Assembly: GCA_040880465.1 (NCBI GenBank)
Contig: JBBDIK010000008.1
Location: forward strand, 56,852-120,851
Direction: 5' to 3'
DNA length: 64,000 bases
Source: JBBDIK01 sp040880465
GTDB lineage: Bacteria; Actinomycetota; UBA4738; JBBDHU01
This document shows positions 8,544 to 16,726 of the stretch, piece after piece (positions within the stretch are counted from its first letter, which is position 1; each line of letters opens with the position of its first letter). Made by a program: the position numbers and the translations under genes. The notes beneath the pieces were generated by a model. That model saw nothing but the letters and a program-made list of their open reading frames with translations. It did not search any database and had not been told where the DNA came from.

Positions 8544-8583
8544 GATGGCGCCAGCCTATCGCGCCGCCCGTCGGCGGCCGGTG

Positions 8584-10218
8584 TCAGCCGCCGAGCTGGT
8601 CGCGGACCTTGCCGCGGAGCTTGCCCATCAGGCGTTTGATCGTGGCCCGCTCGGCCGGTGTCACTCCGACCAGCAAGACGGCGACCCCGTAGACGACGAA
8701 CCCGGCGAGGGATGCCGCGACCAGGTTCAGGAACCATGCCGCCTCCGGAACCACGAGGTGCACGCCGAACATCGTCGCCGCTCCCAGCGCGGCCGGGACG
8801 ATGAGCCGCAGGTACTGCCCGTCGAACGGCCAGATCCGCACGAACCGATGCACGAGGAACAGGCGGGCGATGGCGGAGAACGACAGCGTGAGGGCCTGGG
8901 CGATCGCCGCACCCTTCATGCCGAGCGACTCGGGCCGAGCCAGAACGAGTGCGACTCCGATGTCGATCGTGAAACCACCCGCGTACACCAACAGGTCCCA
9001 GCCGGTCCGCCCGACCATGATCAGGATGAACCCGACCGTGCCGACCATCACCGGAACGATCATGCCGATGATCAGGATGCGTAGGGACGGAGCGCCGGCG
9101 ACGAACTCCGGCCCGAAGATCCGCAGGACCTCCTCGGGAAGGATCGCCAGCATCAGCAGCAGCGGGATGGTCGCCGCAAGCGTCCACCGCGTCACGGTCT
9201 TGTACAGACCGTCCAGCCGGTCGGTCTCACCCTTGTGATGAAGGTCTGCCACGAACGGACTGAACGTCAGCGACACCGACGTCAGGAACAGGAACAGCGA
9301 CTGGGCCACCTGCAACGTGGCGCCGTAGACGCCGACCACCTCGCCGCCGAGCGCACCCTCGCCGCTCCAGAGCCACCCGAGGACGAACAGGTCCGTGAAG
9401 AAGATCAGCTGGGAGAAAAGGGTCGCCGGCGCGCGGAGTGCCCCGAACCGCAGCAGCGCCCCGGTCTTCTCCTCGGGGATGCGGTCGCCGGTGAGCTCCG
9501 ACCCGAACGCCTTCGTGAGTTTGCCCCAACCCCACCACGCGATGACGAGCGCGATGACCCAGGACACGCTGAACGCCAGCGTCGTCATCCCCGCGGTCTT
9601 GGCGAACGCCCACCCCCCGAGCGAGAGGACGATCCACCCGATGGGCTGGCTGATCCACTGCCCGTACAGCGTGTAGCGCATCACCTTGAGCCCGCGGGTG
9701 GCCCCCATGTACGTGAACGCGATGGCGCACAGCGGGATCCCGATCGCCGCAGCTTGGAACGCCGCCCGCGCGGTCCCAGGGAGTGCGGAGAACGTCTCGG
9801 CGATCCATCCCGCCCCGAGGAACGCGACGACCCCGACCGTGAGGGAGATCGCCGTAGCGATCCAGACCGACCGAACCACCAGCGGACGGATGCGACCCCG
9901 ATCGCCACGGCCGTCGAGGATGGCGACGAGCCGGACGTTCGCGACGTCCATGCCGAAACGGGTCGCAGCCGCGGCGATGAACGCGAACCGCGTCGCCTGG
10001 GTAACGACCCCGTAGTCCTGCGCGCCCAACGCACGGGTCATGATGACCTGGGCGATCACCGTCGCGATCGCGAAGATACCGAGACCGAGGACGTTCTGAC
10101 CGGTGTTCCCGAGGATGTTCTTGTGGTCCGCGGAGATCCCCGGCGTGGGGACGCTCGGTGACTCGAGCTCTGCCTCTTCGGCCGCGCCGGCCTGCTCGAA
10201 CTCCGACCCCTTGTCCAG
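8584..10218 (-). CDS. Wzx-type lipid/polysaccharide flippase (MOP superfamily)
   Basis: The product has about 14 hydrophobic segments beginning at NILGNTGQNVLGLGIF, typical of oligosaccharide/lipid flippases. The start is unresolved. No ATG, GTG or TTG lies in frame between the upstream gene's stop (10238-10240) and the first helix. The only nearby near-cognate codons are CTG at 10216-10218 (used here) and ACG at 10225-10227. The next standard in-frame start is a GTG 115 bases inside the upstream gene. Translation may be coupled to the AlkP-like gene just ahead, and the pair probably acts together on an envelope lipid. Confidence 0.75.
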   Translation of the reverse strand: MDKGSEFEQAGAAEEAELESPSVPTPGISADHKNILGNTGQNVLGLGIFAIATVIAQVIMTRALGAQDYGVVTQATRFAFIAAAATRFGMDVANVRLVAILDGRGDRGRIRPLVVRSVWIATAISLTVGVVAFLGAGWIAETFSALPGTARAAFQAAAIGIPLCAIAFTYMGATRGLKVMRYTLYGQWISQPIGWIVLSLGGWAFAKTAGMTTLAFSVSWVIALVIAWWGWGKLTKAFGSELTGDRIPEEKTGALLRFGALRAPATLFSQLIFFTDLFVLGWLWSGEGALGGEVVGVYGATLQVAQSLFLFLTSVSLTFSPFVADLHHKGETDRLDGLYKTVTRWTLAATIPLLLMLAILPEEVLRIFGPEFVAGAPSLRILIIGMIVPVMVGTVGFILIMVGRTGWDLLVYAGGFTIDIGVALVLARPESLGMKGAAIAQALTLSFSAIARLFLVHRFVRIWPFDGQYLRLIVPAALGAATMFGVHLVVPEAAWFLNLVAASLAGFVVYGVAVLLVGVTPAERATIKRLMGKLRGKVRDQLGG

Positions 10219-10237
10219 GTCGCCCGTGGGAACCGCC

Positions 10238-11827
10238 CTACTCCTCGAGGTAGCCGAGACCCGCGAGATGTTCTTCCATCTCGGCGATCTCCTGCTCCGA
10301 AAGACCCGCCGAATCGGTCGACGTCGATGCCGTCGCAGCCGCCGCCGCGGCACCTTCGTCGACCGTGACCTGTGCGTCCGCTACGACTTCATGCAATACG
10401 CGGCCCGTGTGTTTGACCGACGCCGGGGCGTCGAGCGCGGCCAAGATCGTAGGCGCGAGGTCGATGAGCTGTGGTTCGGACTCGAACGGCGTGACCTTCG
10501 GGCCTGCGGCGACGATCACGCCTTCGGGACGGTGGTCCCCGGCGAGCCAGTCGGCCTTCTCGACCGCGGTCTTGGCGTGCGTGAGCGAGTACTGCTCTGC
10601 CGGGACCATCAGGATATCCGGCGCTTGATCGGCGAACCGGCCCTTGAAGATCTCCTCCTTCTTATAGATCTCCTTGATCGGCTTCTCGCCGGTTTCGGGG
10701 TCGACGAACGAGGCAAGCGCGTCCATGAGGTTCTCGCGGACCTGCTCGAAGTCGTTCGGGTCCACGATGCCGTCGGGATCGCGCCCGGCCAGGTTGATCG
10801 ACACGCCCTCACCGGTCGAGCGGATCGAGGTGTAGGCCTTGGTCTTGGACCAGCTCACCGGCTGCTTCAGGCTGACCTTGCCGTGCAAGCCGAGCGCGTC
10901 GTAAACCCTGCGGGCGACGGCGCGCACCGGACCCCACTGCATGGGCCCGTAGATCATGTTCGAGGCATCGAACTCGAGGTACCCGAGCTTCTTGAGCAGG
11001 TGATCCATATGCACGGCGCGCGACGTGCTCTGGAAGCCGTGGTCCGACATGAAGATGATGATGTCGTCCTCGTTCGTCTTCGAGACGAACGAGCCGAGCG
11101 CGTCGTCGAGCTGCCGGTAGATATCGACCACTTTCTCGTAGCGCTGGGTCGTGCGGTTCTCCGCGTACTCGGGATGATCGGGACCGACGTAGTTGGAGAG
11201 GCAATGCTGCGTGCGATCGACCGACACCCAGACCGACGCCATCAGATCCCAGTCCGTGTTGTCGAGCAGCCACTCGGTGGCCCTGATCCGCTTGCCCGTG
11301 ACATCGAGTGCCTCGTCCAAGTACGGGTCGGGCTTGTTGTGATACGTCGTCCAACTCATGCCGTTGATCTCCCACGGGACTCCGGCCTTCTCCAGCTCGT
11401 CCGGCAGATCCGCGGGATAGGAGAACGTGCGGCCCTTCGGGAGCACACCACCGGCGAGCGACTTGCCGCTCCCCAAGTCGGGCGGCGGGAACATGAGCGG
11501 AACGTCGGCGTAGACACCCGCCTTGCCCGCAGCCGCCAGATCCTCGACGAAGGTCCGCTCCTTGATCGACTTGTAGTTCACCGGGTACTGCTTGTGCGTG
11601 CCCGGGATGGTGTCGAGGATGTCGTAGACCCCGTGGTCGACCGGGTCGACGCCGGTCAGGAACGAGGGCCAGGCCGCCCACGAGTGCGTCGGGATGGTGG
11701 ATCGAAGCACGCTCTTCTGGCCGCGAACGATGAGCGCCTGAAGGTTGGGCAGGACACCCCGTTCGAGGAGTGGGTCCAGGATGCGCCAGTCCGCGCCATC
11801 CCAGCCGATCAGAAGTACTCGGGACAT
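10238..11827 (-). CDS. AlkP-superfamily phosphodiesterase/phosphatase
   Basis: The 529-residue product has the alkaline-phosphatase-superfamily layout: metal-binding D10 in GWDGADW, probable nucleophile T47 in STIPTHSWAAW, the late motif FMSDHGF, and GDHRPEGV near the C terminus. No signal peptide is seen, so it may act in the cytoplasm. It is divergent from the padR-ino1 operon across a PadR operator array, which suggests shared control and a substrate linked to inositol phosphates or inositol lipids (inference). The ATG at 11827 was chosen because the fold begins there. The upstream extension in this frame runs through the operator region. Confidence 0.85.
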   Translation of the reverse strand: MSRVLLIGWDGADWRILDPLLERGVLPNLQALIVRGQKSVLRSTIPTHSWAAWPSFLTGVDPVDHGVYDILDTIPGTHKQYPVNYKSIKERTFVEDLAAAGKAGVYADVPLMFPPPDLGSGKSLAGGVLPKGRTFSYPADLPDELEKAGVPWEINGMSWTTYHNKPDPYLDEALDVTGKRIRATEWLLDNTDWDLMASVWVSVDRTQHCLSNYVGPDHPEYAENRTTQRYEKVVDIYRQLDDALGSFVSKTNEDDIIIFMSDHGFQSTSRAVHMDHLLKKLGYLEFDASNMIYGPMQWGPVRAVARRVYDALGLHGKVSLKQPVSWSKTKAYTSIRSTGEGVSINLAGRDPDGIVDPNDFEQVRENLMDALASFVDPETGEKPIKEIYKKEEIFKGRFADQAPDILMVPAEQYSLTHAKTAVEKADWLAGDHRPEGVIVAAGPKVTPFESEPQLIDLAPTILAALDAPASVKHTGRVLHEVVADAQVTVDEGAAAAAATASTSTDSAGLSEQEIAEMEEHLAGLGYLEE

Positions 11828-11893
11828 ACCGATTCCGCCTCGCTCGTGCCTCAGGGACGGCCACAGTGTAGCGAACGCGAAGGGCGACCCGAT

Positions 11894-11922
11894 TTGACAG
11901 CTGCGCGGAGGACGAGTAGATA
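11894..11922 (+). promoter_or_regulatory. Promoter for padR-ino1
   Basis: TTGACA (11894-11899) and TAGATA (11917-11922) are separated by 17 bases, a good housekeeping-sigma arrangement. The -10 overlaps the first PadR operator half, which fits auto-repression. Confidence 0.6.
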
Positions 11923-11954
11923 TATCGGAGCGATATATACGACCGATATATCGG
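11919..11954. promoter_or_regulatory. PadR operator array
   Basis: Three copies of the core GATATATC lie within 36 bases. GATATATCG (11919-11927) and CGATATATA (11931-11939) form an inverted pair, and CCGATATATCGG (11943-11954) is a perfect 12-base palindrome. This AT-rich dyad stands out in a very GC-rich background and sits between padR and the divergent phosphatase gene. Confidence 0.75.
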
Positions 11955-12001
11955 TCCGCTAGGCACACGGTGCCCGCGGCCCGGGCACGGAGCCACCGGA
12001 C

Positions 12002-12655
12002 ATGCTCGAACTCCCGATCCTCGGCCTCCTCAAGGAGCAGCCGATGCACGGCTACCAGCTCTCCAAGGAGCTCACCGACGTGCTCGGCGGCTTCTGGCGC
12101 GTGTCGTATGGGTCCCTGTACCCTTCGCTCAAGCGGCTCCAGAAGCAGGGTGCCGTCGAGGCGGATGAGGCACGGGTCGGCGGCCGCCGCAAGAACGTCT
12201 ACCGGATCACGTCCGAGGGCGAACGGGTTTTCGACACCCTCTTGCAGGAGGGTGGCCGAGAGTCCGCCGAGGACACGACCTTCCGGATGCGCCTGGCGTT
12301 CTTCCGCTACCTCAAGCCGGAGTCGCGGATCCGCCTGCTCGAACGGCGCCGAGCGTTCCTCATCGAGCGCCTCGACACCATCAAGGCGCGTCTAGCGACG
12401 GCCTCTCCGAACGCCGACTCGTACACGCTCTCGTTGATGACACACGGTCAGAACGTCACCGCCGGCGACATCGCCTGGCTCGATGACCTGATCGCGGCGG
12501 AGCGGCGCCAGGTGACAGCCACCGGCCCGGCAGCCGCCACCAGCGCCACCGCGAAGCCGTCAAGGGCCCGGAGCCGGACCGCGCGCCGGACCGCCTCCAC
12601 CGCCAGGAAGAACCGCCGTACCACCACTACCCGCAGAAAGGAGCGCACAACATGA
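12002..12655 (+). CDS. PadR-family repressor with basic C-terminal tail
   Basis: The N-terminal winged helix (about 1-80: ILGLLKEQPMHGYQLSKEL and SYGSLYPSLKRLQKQG) is followed by the Vir_C-like helical dimerisation domain (to about 165). The last 40 residues form an Ala/Thr/Arg/Lys tail resembling histone H1-type tails. PadR proteins repress by binding AT-rich dyads like those immediately upstream. The stop overlaps the ino1 start (ATGA), so the two are translationally coupled. The same padR-ino1 pairing exists in mycobacteria. Confidence 0.92.
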   Translation: MLELPILGLLKEQPMHGYQLSKELTDVLGGFWRVSYGSLYPSLKRLQKQGAVEADEARVGGRRKNVYRITSEGERVFDTLLQEGGRESAEDTTFRMRLAFFRYLKPESRIRLLERRRAFLIERLDTIKARLATASPNADSYTLSLMTHGQNVTAGDIAWLDDLIAAERRQVTATGPAAATSATAKPSRARSRTARRTASTARKNRRTTTTRRKERTT

Positions 12656-13776
12656 GCACCGTCAAGATCGCGATCGTCGGGGTCGGCAACTGCGCCTCAT
12701 CGCTCGTCCAGGGACTCGAGTACTACAAGGACGCCCCGCCGGACGAACGCGTGCCCGGATTGATGCACGTGAACCTCGGGCCGTACCACGTCTCCGACGT
12801 GCAGGTCGTCGCCGCGTTCGACGTCGACGCCAAGAAGGTCGGCAAGGATGTCTCCGAGGCGATCTTCACCGAGCCCAACAACACGATCCGCTTCGCGGAC
12901 GACGTACCGCCGCAGGGCATCCCGGTCCAGCGGGGCCGGACGCTCGACGGGTTCGGGACGTTCTACCGCGAGATCGCCGAAGAGTCGGACGAACCCGAGG
13001 TGGACGTGGTCTCGGCGCTCCGGGAGTCCGACGCCGACGTCCTGATCTGCTACCTCCCGGTGGGATCGGAAGAGGCCACCCGCTACTACGCACAGTGCGC
13101 GATCAACGCCGGCGTCGGGTTCGTCAACTGCCTGCCTGTATTCATCGCCAGCGACCGGGAGTGGGCGAAGCGCTTCGCCGATGCACGTGTCCCGCTCGTC
13201 GGCGACGACATCAAGAGCCAGGTCGGGGCGACGATCACCCACCGCGTTCTGGCCAAGCTCTTCGAGGACCGCGGCGTCGAGCTCGACCGGACCTACCAGC
13301 TCAACTTCGGCGGGAACATGGACTTCATGAACATGCTCGAACGGGAGCGGCTTTCGTCCAAGAAGATCTCCAAGACGCAGTCGGTCCAGTCACAGCTCGA
13401 CGTGCCGCTCGACAAGGAGAACATCCACATCGGCCCGTCGGATCACGTTCCGTGGCTCGAGGATCGCAAGTGGGCGATGATCCGCCTCGAGGGGCGCAAC
13501 TTCGGCGACGTTCCCTTGAACATCGAGATGAAGCTCGAGGTATGGGACTCACCGAACTCGGCCGGTGTGGTGATCGACGCCGTCCGGTGCGCGAAGATCG
13601 CCAAGGACCGGGGCATCGGCGGCCCCCTGATCGGGCCGAGCGCGTACTTCATGAAGTCGCCGCCGGTACAGTTCTCCGACGAGGCGGCCAGAGAGATGGT
13701 CGAGGAGTTCATCCTGGGCAATGGGCAGTCGAAGACGCAGGACTGGACGGCATTCTTCGACGCGCACACCGCCTGA
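12652..13776 (+). CDS. ino1: Myo-inositol-1-phosphate synthase
   Basis: This converts glucose-6-phosphate to inositol-1-phosphate using NAD, the first step toward phosphatidylinositol, PIMs and mycothiol. It has the NAD-binding start VKIAIVGVGNCASSLVQGLE and the family motifs NCLPVFIAS, GDDIKSQVGAT, NFGGNMDF and KLEVWDSPNSAGV. At 374 residues it is full length for the short actinobacterial/archaeal type. It is co-translated with the PadR repressor ahead of it. Confidence 0.97.
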   Translation: MSTVKIAIVGVGNCASSLVQGLEYYKDAPPDERVPGLMHVNLGPYHVSDVQVVAAFDVDAKKVGKDVSEAIFTEPNNTIRFADDVPPQGIPVQRGRTLDGFGTFYREIAEESDEPEVDVVSALRESDADVLICYLPVGSEEATRYYAQCAINAGVGFVNCLPVFIASDREWAKRFADARVPLVGDDIKSQVGATITHRVLAKLFEDRGVELDRTYQLNFGGNMDFMNMLERERLSSKKISKTQSVQSQLDVPLDKENIHIGPSDHVPWLEDRKWAMIRLEGRNFGDVPLNIEMKLEVWDSPNSAGVVIDAVRCAKIAKDRGIGGPLIGPSAYFMKSPPVQFSDEAAREMVEEFILGNGQSKTQDWTAFFDAHTA

Positions 13777-13801
13777 GCAGCCGTCGGCCGAGTCTCGCCG
13801 G

Positions 13802-15247
13802 ATGCCCGGATCGGCGCGGCGCGCCCGCGAAGCGCTCCGCCACCCTGACTTCGCCCGGCTGTTCGCCACTCGCCTGAGCAGCCAGTTCGCGGACGGACTC
13901 TTCCAAGCCCTGCTCATCTCCACGGTCGTTTTCTCCCCGACCGAACAAGACACGCTCGAAGGGTTCGCCAAGGCGCTCGCCTTGTTGTTCGTCCCGTTCT
14001 CCCTGATCGGACCTTTCGCCGGGGTGTTCATCGACCGGTGGTCGCGTCGCAAGATCCTGGTCGCCGTTCCGGCGCTACGCGTGCTGGTCTCGCTCGTCAT
14101 CGCGTTCGTCCCGGTGGGATCGCTCTGGTTCTACGCAGCCGCTCTCTTCGTGCTCTCCGCCAACCGGTTCTTCCTGGCGACCGCCGCGGCCGTCGTCCCG
14201 CGCTTGGTCCCGACGGAGGATCTGCTCATGGCGAACTCGGTCGCTTCGGTCGGGGGGACCGTCGCGAACGTGGGCGGCATCTTCGTCGGCGGACTCATCG
14301 CCGGCGCGGTGGGCGAACGCCCGCTGCTCCTCGCAACGGCCGTCCTGTGGATCGGCGCCTCGTGGTTCGCCTCGCGGATCCGGCGGAGCCTCTCGGCCGG
14401 GCGGAGCGCCAGCCGGCTGCACCGAGAGCTCCGCGAGGCGGGACTCGAGTTCGTCGACGGGATCCGACGTCTCGGCCACACGCCGCGGGCCCTGTGGCCG
14501 ATCCTGTCGATGACGACCGACCAGTTCGTGCAGGGCTACGTCGTCGCCCTGTCGCTGTTCGTCTTCCGCGACCGATGGCAGGAGGGCGTCGGCTCGTACT
14601 CGTGGTTCGTCGGGATGGGCGCGGTCGGCGTCTTCGCCGGACTGGCGACCGTTGGGGTCTTCGAGACCCGGCTGTCGAAACCGCGGATCCTCTCACTTGC
14701 GTTCGTCGTATCGGGCGTGGGCTTGGTCGCTGCCGGCTTCATGATCACGCCCGTCACCGTGCTGGTCGTGGCCTTCCTGATCGGCCTGACTTTCGCCTGG
14801 AAGAAGGTGCCGGCCGACACCATGGTTCAGGAGGCGGTCCCGGATACCTACCGCGGTCGCGTCTTCTCCGTCTACGACGTGGGGTACAACCTCTCCCGGG
14901 TCGCCGCGGCGATCGCGGCGATCTCGCTCGTCGGAACGCTCGGGGACACGGGCTCTCTGATCGCGGCAGGCGTCGTGATGCTGCTGTGGTCGCCGATCCT
15001 TCCGGCGGTCGTGCGGAGAGTGCCGGAGTTCGCCGTCCGCTTCTACGCAGGGAGCCGGGGCGAGGAGCGGCCGCGCGCGATCGTCCGCGGCGGACCGGAA
15101 GAGCCGGTCGAGGTCGAAGACGAATGGCTGGAGGAGCACGACGGCGAGCGGTTCCGCTGCTTCCGGCTGCAGGTCGACGCGGACGACGTCATCGACATCT
15201 CACGACGCGAGCCCGACGGCGCCTGGCAGATCGTCGACGAGGGTTGA
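13802..15247 (+). CDS. MFS transporter
   Basis: The 481-residue product has about 12 hydrophobic helices and the loop 2-3 signature FIDRWSRRKILV. The soluble C-terminal stretch of about 65 residues (from AVVRRVPEFAVRFYAG) is acidic and unusual. The ATG at 13802 lies 25 bases after the ino1 stop and precedes the DFARLFATRLSSQFAD motif common in this MFS branch. The substrate is unknown. Its position suggests co-transcription with padR-ino1. Confidence 0.85.
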   Translation: MPGSARRAREALRHPDFARLFATRLSSQFADGLFQALLISTVVFSPTEQDTLEGFAKALALLFVPFSLIGPFAGVFIDRWSRRKILVAVPALRVLVSLVIAFVPVGSLWFYAAALFVLSANRFFLATAAAVVPRLVPTEDLLMANSVASVGGTVANVGGIFVGGLIAGAVGERPLLLATAVLWIGASWFASRIRRSLSAGRSASRLHRELREAGLEFVDGIRRLGHTPRALWPILSMTTDQFVQGYVVALSLFVFRDRWQEGVGSYSWFVGMGAVGVFAGLATVGVFETRLSKPRILSLAFVVSGVGLVAAGFMITPVTVLVVAFLIGLTFAWKKVPADTMVQEAVPDTYRGRVFSVYDVGYNLSRVAAAIAAISLVGTLGDTGSLIAAGVVMLLWSPILPAVVRRVPEFAVRFYAGSRGEERPRAIVRGGPEEPVEVEDEWLEEHDGERFRCFRLQVDADDVIDISRREPDGAWQIVDEG

Positions 15248-15310
15248 CCCGGGGGCAGGGCCCGCAGCATAGTTGGCGCCGATATCGGGCACACGAGGAC
15301 CGGAGGCGGC

Positions 15311-15823
15311 ATGCAGTACATCAGCGTTGGGCGACGAGCACTGGCCATCATCATCGACGGGTTCGTACTGATCCCAGCGTTCGTGCTGGGGGCGATCCTG
15401 TTCCCCGACTCCGCGATCTGCGCCAGTACCGACCTCCCGGGCGGTGGCTTCAGCGTCAACTGCTCGATGGACGGCCCGGCGGTCTTGGTTCCCTTGCTGA
15501 TCGGGTTCGCCTACTTCATCATCCTCGAAGCCACCGCGGGCGCCACCGTCGGCAAGTTCATCGTCGGGATCCGGGTTCGGCAGCTCGACGGCACGCCGAT
15601 CACGTGGAAGCAGTCGACGATCCGCAACCTGCTGAGGATCATCGATGGGCTCTTCTTCTACCTGGTCGGCGCCATCATCGTGTGGAACTCGACGCCCCTC
15701 CGGCAGCGGCTCGGCGATCAGACGGCGCACACGGTGGTCATCCAGCGAGGATCCGACGTCGCGGCCACGTACTCCGGAGCGCCGGCAGCTCCCCCGGCGC
15801 TACCGACCGATCCCCCCGGCTAG
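15311..15823 (+). CDS. RDD-family membrane protein
   Basis: This RDD-family membrane protein has the opening VGRRALAIIIDGFVL and the conserved TVGKFIVGIRVRQLDG loop. It has three to four helices and a proline/alanine-rich C terminus. RDD proteins are poorly characterised; some act in ion homeostasis. Its TAG stop shares the palindrome CTAG (15820-15823) with the convergent sodX-like gene. Confidence 0.85.
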   Translation: MQYISVGRRALAIIIDGFVLIPAFVLGAILFPDSAICASTDLPGGGFSVNCSMDGPAVLVPLLIGFAYFIILEATAGATVGKFIVGIRVRQLDGTPITWKQSTIRNLLRIIDGLFFYLVGAIIVWNSTPLRQRLGDQTAHTVVIQRGSDVAATYSGAPAAPPALPTDPPG

Positions 15824-16233
15824 CGTCCGGATCGCCCGCGGACGACGCCGGCCCGGGCAAGCGGCGCATAGATCCCGACGACCCGTCCGGCGATGGCCGA
15901 CCCGGGGACCGGCCCGAACGTTCGGCTGTCGGTCGAGACCGCCGGCGAGTCCCCCTCGATCCAGACGCCCTCGGAACCCACTCGCGTCACCCGCTTGACG
16001 AGTTCGAACCCGGGCGTCCGCGGATCGTCGAGGACGACGATGTCGCCCCGCCCGACCCGGTCCACCCGCACGGCGACCGCCCAGTCCCCGGGTTCCAACG
16101 CCGGCGACATGCTGGCCCCTGCGATGGCCACCCGGAAGGGGCGCCACCGGAGCCAGGCTGCCGCGACGGCCACGGCGGCGATGAGCGCGACGGCTTTCTT
16201 CAATTCCGACCTCGGTGGTAGGGTTCGAACCAT
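15820..16233 (-). CDS. sodX: Nickel-SOD maturation protease (S26 signal-peptidase family)
   Basis: The 137-residue membrane-anchored S26-type peptidase has one N-terminal helix (about 12-28), the catalytic-serine motif AGASMSPALEPGD, and the later GDIVVLDDPRTPGF and VKRVTRVGSEGVWIEGDSP strands that include the lysine of the Ser/Lys dyad (KR). It is divergent from the nickel superoxide dismutase gene, whose propeptide it is expected to remove. The start codons are only 18 bases apart, so the promoters must lie inside each other's coding sequence or overlap heavily. Confidence 0.9.
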   Translation of the reverse strand: MVRTLPPRSELKKAVALIAAVAVAAAWLRWRPFRVAIAGASMSPALEPGDWAVAVRVDRVGRGDIVVLDDPRTPGFELVKRVTRVGSEGVWIEGDSPAVSTDSRTFGPVPGSAIAGRVVGIYAPLARAGVVRGRSGR

Positions 16234-16251
16234 TCGACAGAAGGAGGTTCG

Positions 16252-16653
16252 ATGCGCACCGTATCCGAGTGGATCCGCCCCCGGCGAACCGTCCACGGCC
16301 ACTGCGATCTTCCGTGCGGCATCTACGACCCGGCCCAAGCCCGCATCGAGGCCGAGTCCGTGAAGGCCTGCCAAGAGAAGTTCGCCGGCTCCGACGATCC
16401 CGTGTTCAAGGAACGCGCGATCGGCATCAAGGAGCACCGGGCGAATATGGTCAAGGAGCACCTCTGGGTGCTGTGGACCGACTACTTCAAGCCGGAACAC
16501 CTCGAGAAGCACCCGGACCTGCACGAGAAGTTCTGGACGGCGACCAAGCTCGCCGGCGAGGCCAAGAAGTCCGAGGACCCCGCACAAGGCCAGTCCCTCC
16601 TCGACGCGGTCGACGAGATCAGCCAGATCTTCTGGGCGACCAAGTCCTCCTGA
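16252..16653 (+). CDS. sodN: Nickel superoxide dismutase
   Basis: This disproportionates superoxide using nickel. The Ni-hook HCDLPCGIYDPAQA begins at residue 17, so a 16-residue propeptide (ending VHG) must be cleaved to free the His1 ligand. H17, C18 and C22 are the predicted ligands. At 133 residues it is the usual size. The ATG follows AAGGAGG four bases upstream. A GC-rich hairpin terminator follows. Confidence 0.96.
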   Translation: MRTVSEWIRPRRTVHGHCDLPCGIYDPAQARIEAESVKACQEKFAGSDDPVFKERAIGIKEHRANMVKEHLWVLWTDYFKPEHLEKHPDLHEKFWTATKLAGEAKKSEDPAQGQSLLDAVDEISQIFWATKSS

Positions 16654-16670
16654 GCAGGTCTGTTCGTTCA

Positions 16671-16699
16671 CGGGGGCCCCCGCTGAGCGCGGGCCCCCG
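16671..16699 (+). terminator. GC-rich hairpin after sodN
   Basis: CGGGGGCCC (16671-16679) pairs with GGGCCCCCG (16691-16699) around an 11-base loop. It lies 18 bases after the sodN stop. There is no T-run, as is common for actinobacterial terminators. Confidence 0.65.
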
Positions 16700-16712
16700 C
16701 CGGTCCCCCTGC

Positions 16713-16718
16713 TAGGCT
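16713..16718 (+). promoter_or_regulatory. -10 hexamer of a probable leaderless promoter
   Basis: TAGGCT ends 8 bases before the ATG of the YchF-like gene and there is no ribosome site, so transcription probably starts at or next to the start codon. Confidence 0.45.
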
Positions 16719-16726
16719 CCGCGGCG

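Noticed and set aside
16222..16231. T-arm-like GGTTCGAACC
   Set aside because: No acceptor, D or anticodon arms surround it, so it is not a tRNA.
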